Assembly (NCBI GenBank): GCA_034440575.1
Contig: JAOTOL010001642.1
Location: 496,001 to 560,000 of the forward strand
DNA from: Imbricaverruca yamaguchii
Taxonomy: Eukaryota; Arthropoda; Thecostraca; Neoverrucidae
Length of the DNA stretch: 64,000 nt
Direction: 5' to 3'
In this document: piece by piece, positions 59,336 to 64,000 of the stretch
Numbering within the stretch: position 1 is the first letter of the stretch
How the letters are laid out: every line of letters starts with the position of its first letter
Notes under the pieces: model-generated
Databases searched by the model: none
Seen by the model: only the letters and a program-made list of their open reading frames with translations
What the model was told of the DNA's origin: nothing
Made by a program: the position numbers and the translations under genes

Positions 59336-61610
59336 TACACACACGCGGATACACATAGGGTGAATGATCATATCTACTTCACGGTGTGATTTCCCCACTC
59401 TCACCACAATGTGAACATCTTCCACAAACTTTGCCATATGTCCCTTTAACTTTGAACGATTATAATTATTTTATATATTTGGCGGCGTGTTTCCTGTTGT
59501 ATTTCCAATTTTCATCGCATGTAACTACGCATAATATATCTTCTTTTTCACATATGTTCATGAGGATAACACCTTGCAACGACAATTATAAACCATTTGA
59601 GAAGTTCTTGTGAAAAGATAAATAAATAAACAGTAGCATATACACATAATTGATGATCCACTTTGTCCACCAACATGAAAACAATCCATTTTGATCCTCG
59701 ACTCCTGCTACGAACCTCCACCTATATAAACAAGCCGACGCCAATGACGTCAAAGTTGATTCCGCCGGGTCCCATGCTCCGGTATTAGAAAGGATGCCAG
59801 CGTCTCATGAGACGCTGAGGTCCTTTCCAATTCCCAATACTGGCTGAGATGAAGTGTCTGCCTTCGACTGTTCATCAGAGCAGTGCAGCGAACTCGCGCC
59901 GGACGGATTGAAGGTACCAACGGCGGTGACACATCATGTTGGTGAGATGCTCATTGCCTCCCCGACATCAAGAGCCGAGGCTGTTGCCAACCGGATAACA
60001 CTGTTGCTGATTTGTAGGGATTGGTGAGATGAATCATGTCGCATGTGTCACGAATCAACAGATTTGTCGTTACTTTTGACTCCATTTTGCCACTTTAGGT
60101 AGTGTTCGAGCACTATCAATAATTACTCAATCACTACCAATAGTTCAGCATCTTAACCATTGATATACGGCGTGAGCTAGACAAAAGCCAATTCCAAAGT
60201 GATGTAAGTCACTAAACAATCCAAGGATGTCTCCAAAAGGTGTTGCAGCATGATGCACCATTTGAGGAAGAAGTCGTCCCGAGAAGTCCAAAGCGCACTA
60301 CTCAACAGCCTGGAACTAAATGATGTGAAGATTTTCAGAATAAATATAATTGCTTCAGCACTGTAACTAGTGTGGAGCGATACCTGTGATCGCCGTTATT
60401 TCCGGAAAGGTTACGCCTGATAAATGCACCTCACCTGTGTAAAAAATACGAACAGTCTCAAAAAGTGCACCGATTTCAGCCGTGTGCCCGGTCAGCACAC
60501 TTCGCACCTACCTTTGCATGTGTTGCACGCCTTGGCGCAGTTGACCTTCATCCAGGCGGGGTTGCGGGAGCACTCGCCGCGGTCGCTCCAGGCCGGGCAG
60601 TGCTTGTTGTTGTCCTGGCAGGCGGCTGGCGCCGGCGCCTCGGTGGTGCCGACGATGCTGCCGCCGCTGCCGCACTTGTACAGCTTGTTCAGCTTCTTCA
60701 CGTCCACGTCGGAGAAGCCCGACCGCTGGCCCATCTGGTTGGTGGTCTCGATGGCCGTGATGGTGGGCTTGCTGCGGTCGGCCGCGAACGCGTACGGCCC
60801 GTAGTGCATGATGGACTTGACGTCGTACCGCTCGTCCAGACTCTGGATGCGGCTCCACGGGTACTTGTGGAAGTTGTAGTCCATGCCGGCGATGATGTTG
60901 TCCCAGTGGATGATGATGTGCGCGTCGCGGTCGCTGCGACTCTGCTCGTGCCAGAAGCCGGCGGCGTGCATGAACTCGTGCATGACGATGCCCTGGTAGA
61001 CGCAGCCCTCGGCCAGCGAGAGCTCCTGCCGCCCGCCGTTGACGCCGACCGCGCTGCTGCAGCCGGAGCCCTTCCGCACGTGAATGTAGTTCTTCTGGGT
61101 GGTGCGCGGCACGACGCGGATGCACGTCTTCTGCTCGAACTCCATCACCGCCTTGGCGATCACCGCGCGCTCGTGCTTGGTGTAGCCGGACGAGATCAGA
61201 TAGGGGATCTCGGCGTTGGGCCACAGCTTGTGCTCCTCCTTGATGGCATTGCGCATCATCTCCTCGCCGCCGTCGAAGGCTATGTCGTCAAACCCCATCA
61301 GCTCCATCTCCAGCATCATCTCCTTGTCCATGTGCGCGATGTCGCCCTCGAAGAGGCCGGCCATCTCGATCGGGTCCTCCATGCCGGGCCCCATCTTAGG
61401 CGCGTCGGCGGCAATGCTCTCGGCGTAGGCGAAGTCGTCCGGAGACAGCGGCATGCCGAACACGTCGTCGTCCATGGTGTCGGAGCTTCGCTTCGCCGGC
61501 GTCCAGCGGGGCGACGACGGCTGCAGCAGCTGCTGGATGGCGGAACCCAGGCTGAAGGCGCAGGCTGCCGCCAAACAGGCACACCACAGGCACAAGGTAA
61601 GCGGAGTCAT
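58956..61610 (-). CDS. Astacin-family zinc metalloprotease with three ShKT domains
   Basis: Two exons give a 445-aa secreted zymogen. Signal peptide about 1-18; propeptide to Arg120, with the FEGD aspartate-switch motif at 87-90, whose Asp90 should cap the zinc. The mature protease starts near Asn121. The zinc site HEFMHAAGFWHE has His211, Glu212, His215 and His221; the Met-turn SIMHY has Met268 and Tyr270. Cys163/Cys313 and Cys184/Cys203 match the two conserved disulfides. Three six-Cys ShKT domains follow at 331-365, 368-402 and 411-445, the last ending on the terminal Cys. The prodomain is long and Met/Asp/Glu-rich. Astacins cleave extracellular matrix, cuticle or other secreted substrates; ShKT modules usually aid targeting. 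The coding DNA is very GC- and CpG-rich. The intron is phase 1, between ShKT 1 and 2. Confidence 0.97.
59289..59333. repeat. (AC)n microsatellite in the astacin intron
   Basis: About 22 uninterrupted AC dinucleotides, roughly 95 bp upstream (minus-strand sense) of the exon 2 acceptor. Confidence 0.95.
60512..61610 (-). CDS. Astacin exon 1 (residues 1-366)
   Basis: ATG at 61,610-61,608. Holds the signal peptide, propeptide, full catalytic domain and ShKT 1. Donor GTAGGT after ACATGCAAAG, phase 1. Reading through the donor reaches a stop six codons later. Confidence 0.96.
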
Positions 61611-61616
61611 GGCTGG

Positions 61617-61654
61617 ACTGATGCTGTCTAGCTGTCGTGGCGCCGACTATATAC
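61617..61654 (-). promoter_or_regulatory. Astacin core promoter: TATATA box plus TCAGT initiator
   Basis: On the minus strand GTATATAG covers 61,654-61,647, and an arthropod-type TCAGT initiator covers 61,621-61,617, with its A at 61,619. The box-to-start distance is about 30-34 bp. If used, the 5' leader is only 9 nt before the ATG at 61,610. Confidence 0.6.
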
Positions 61655-62261
61655 CGGACCAAGCCGCGATGAGGGTTGCAAGATGTGGGTAGAAAACGCG
61701 CGAAATACGGAAATGCAGCGCCAGAATGCGGTCACGGCGGCCATCGACCTGCGGCGAATGTCAATGGCCTTAAACGACACCGCATGCGAGCACCCTCATA
61801 GCTGTCTGTCGGTGCCGCCCACACCAGCACACATTTACATATGCGTAGTCTTTTTTTTTAGTTAGGAAAACAAGCCAACAACACGCGAGTTCGGCTCTAA
61901 TTCCATTCTTTGTCACAGTCAATTGTGTCGAGTAACACCCATATCAATTTGAGCGATAACGTGTGAACGGATCACGGACCCACGTGTCACCAAATGTCGC
62001 GCATAACAGTGTAACTATGCCATAGATATTTTCGCCGGCCCGTGAACACATACACAAATACATCATACTTCGTTTTTTTCACTCAGTAATGTATCTACAG
62101 ATACATCATACCAGACTCCAAATATCTGGCAGAAAGGAAAGCACATGCAGCTGTAGGGATCACACTAGAACCAAAGATAGTCGCATCACCTTCTATATCA
62201 ATTGCATCGACTATCGAAGTTGGGGTGGTGGGGAGTGAATGGCTTTATCAATGACTTATCA

Positions 62262-62440
62262 GCTGCTGAAGAAGAAGGAAAACTGACGGGGAGGCAAGTA
62301 GACAGAGGGAGGAGGAAGAGAGATAGGTACGCAAGGCTGGAGGAAGGGAGGGAGTGAGGACGGAGGAGGGAGGAAGGGAAAGAGTGGGGACGGAGGGAAG
62401 GATGGAGAAAGGGAGTGAAGGAAGGAGGAATGAAGAAACA
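62262..62440. repeat. Purine-rich tract with GGAGGGAGGAAGGG-type repeats
   Basis: Nearly all A and G on the plus strand. Between 62,335 and 62,435 the words GGAAGGGAGGGAGTGAGGAC, GGGAAAGAGTGGGGACGGAG and GAGAAAGGGAGTGAAGGA form about three diverged units. Minus-strand frames here (PSLRPHSFPSS type) are artefacts. Confidence 0.8.
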
Positions 62441-63603
62441 GTATTTTTCCCAGTTCACCAGGAAAAAGTGGCAGCTGTATTCACTTTGATGAACCTCACC
62501 GGCGCTCAGAAACATCCACAGTCTTAGTAATTTGACCACGAAAGTTCTTCTACAGAGTTAGTCTGAAACAACAACGTAAATATTAGCTTGCATTTTTAAT
62601 GTGCATCAAAAGTGTTTCTTTAGAAGTGAACAAGGTGAACATTTTGAGCACAACACCAGGAAAAAACAACAAAATCCGATTAAAAAGACGCGAGCATTGC
62701 GTAGTCAACATGTCGCACCTGCAGTGCACCTAGAAGAGGCACTCTAGATTAATGCAATTTTGTCGCTAATAATTTCGCAACACAGGCCCGCGACTTGACA
62801 TTAATCAATCTAAAGCCAAGATTTTTAGATGGATGGGTGGGTGAAATTGTTTCGTCCCTCCGTATGAGTACACAATCTTGAGGGACACTCACGTGTAACA
62901 ATTTCCGATTTACAACGAACGAAGAACTTCTGTTGCAATGTGCCTTCACACTTACGAACTTCTGCGAGGCGACTAACCTTTGGCCCACGGACTGTTGTGT
63001 TGCAACATTTCGGTCTGATATGAGCTTTGTGGTCAATAAACGCTTAATGTTTCTCTAAATGTGTGTCCATATCATTCCGACTGGCTCTGTAGGCCTAGCG
63101 AAAAACGCAACTCCTTGGAAGTGCTAAGCATGTCCCCCTCCCCGCACTAAGCATGCCACACATATCTACTCCGACATCGGGATACATTTCTTGCTGATGC
63201 TGTGAACTGGCCGCGGGCAGTGACCTCCAGTATTCTGACATGCTCTAGTATATACAGCCACACCGCGTGTTTACTGGAGACGGGATCAGTAACCGTAGTT
63301 CAGTCACCGACGGAGGTTTGCAAGTATCGGAACGGTTCGGAAGTGTCGTGCCTTGATCCAGAATGGGCTCCAGCAACAAATTATCGTATCTGGTAAGATG
63401 TCGATTTGGACACCTGACGTTGCGTCTCATTACCTCTGATGCTATACTTTTGCACGTCTAATGATACCCATCGTTGCATCTTATTTGGTGTTCATTGCCA
63501 CACACCGGTACAGTTATTATGCGTGCTTATTACAGTATATGTGCTTTTATATTTTGCTCATACAATGTAGCATGAGCAACGATGCCGTATGCAGATATGC
63601 AGG

Positions 63604-63633
63604 TACGGCAGACTGCATGTACAGTCTGCCGTA
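63604..63633. repeat. Inverted repeat, 12-bp stem and 6-nt loop
   Basis: TACGGCAGACTG, CATGTA, then the exact reverse complement of the first arm. Confidence 0.88.
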
Positions 63634-63797
63634 GCTCTTCTTCGGCTAGGCATTCCAAAGAAAAACTGTTACGGCATGAAGGGCCAACAGTTTTGGGTTA
63701 TATCAAGCGATGTAGCCCAATCGCTTGATATTTGGCGTGTCTTTCTCCATAGGGAATTAAGTGGAAATTGTTGCTTGAGCCTCTGTCTTGTCGGATG

Positions 63798-63988
63798 AAT
63801 GATGGCTCTTCTTGGTTGGTTATTGGTTTTACGACACATCGACCGTTGAGCCATGTAGCGTCGCCAATATCTCACGCCGATTGGTCGCGGGCAAAGAGTA
63901 GCGACAGGTGAGACTCGAACCCACAACCTTTCAATTGTGAGACGAGCAACTTACCCCTAGACCACTCGTCCCCAATGATGGCTCTTCT
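63798..63988 (-). mobile_element. SINE-1, copy with perfect 15-bp target duplication
   Basis: The element (63,813-63,973) is flanked by two identical copies of AATGATGGCTCTTCT. On the minus strand the head is GGGGACGAGTGGTCTAGGGG then TAAG (A-box), and GTGGGTTCGAGTCTCAC, which folds as an ideal T-arm (5-bp stem, 7-nt loop). The body matches 28,158-28,320 and the end is GTCGTAAAACCAATAACC. The head looks like a tRNA, but CAATTGAAAGGTTG replaces a normal anticodon arm, so it is not a functional tRNA gene. Confidence 0.93.
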
Positions 63989-64000
63989 CGATGTCCACTC

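Larger units (their letters stand above)
61660..63797. other. Intergenic, no gene recognised
   Basis: Immediately upstream of the astacin promoter and then ordinary AT-rich DNA. Holds the purine tract at 62,262-62,440 and the hairpin at 63,604-63,633. No exon supported. Confidence 0.4.

Noticed and set aside
63813..63973. tRNA gene on the minus strand
   Set aside because: The T-arm is perfect, but the anticodon arm is replaced by a GAAA hairpin, the acceptor stem does not pair, and the unit has SINE body, tail and target duplication.
1..64000. CRISPR array, operon or prokaryotic content
   Set aside because: The tandem arrays have no unique spacers between repeats, and the genes have spliceosomal introns.

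Overview
The window is nuclear DNA from an animal with introns, long minisatellites, SINEs and TIR elements. Both well-supported spliced genes use GT-AG introns. The two genes with a readable core promoter pair a TATA-like box with an arthropod-style initiator (TCAGT or CCAGT) about 31-34 bp downstream, which points to an arthropod. A crustacean is my best guess; that is an inference, and nothing here fixes the species. Coding density is low: four multi-exon or full-length genes fill a few kb of 64 kb.

Layout. 0.5-1.7 kb: two minisatellites (27-bp and 44-bp units). 3-16 kb: non-coding, with a diverged ~330-bp tandem duplication (5.5-6.1 kb), a SINE fragment (7.6 kb), a TTAA-flanked TIR element (9.65-10.53 kb, family B) and another TIR element (12.06-12.86 kb, family A). 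16.05-17.70 kb, minus strand: a GC-rich, apparently single-exon gene for a secreted His/Val-repeat protein with a TATA/Inr promoter. 19.16-20.10 kb: second family B copy. 24.3-28.47 kb: a block almost without CpG, into which a SINE (SINE-3), the second family A copy and a CpG-bearing SINE (SINE-1) are inserted. 30.36-43.01 kb, plus strand: a complete seven-exon calumenin gene (315 aa, six EF-hands, C-terminal HDEF). 43.96-45.12 and 47.70-49.19 kb: large minisatellites with 106-bp and 27-bp units. 52.7 and 54.4 kb, minus: an exon-like ORF and a possible LINE remnant. 56.75-57.58 kb, plus: a two-exon gene for an unrecognised single-pass membrane protein. 58.96-61.61 kb, minus: a two-exon astacin metalloprotease with three ShKT domains. 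63.81-63.97 kb: a SINE-1 copy with a perfect 15-bp target-site duplication.

The genes do not form a pathway. Three of them enter the secretory route: calumenin is an ER-resident Ca2+-binding chaperone-like protein, the astacin is a secreted zymogen, and the His/Val protein has a signal peptide. Their adjacency carries no evident functional link.

The most informative feature is the CpG-depleted block. One SINE-3 copy lies inside it and has lost its CpGs, mostly to TG or CA. A sister copy 4 kb away keeps them. This is a within-window signature of methylated-cytosine deamination with a sharp right boundary.
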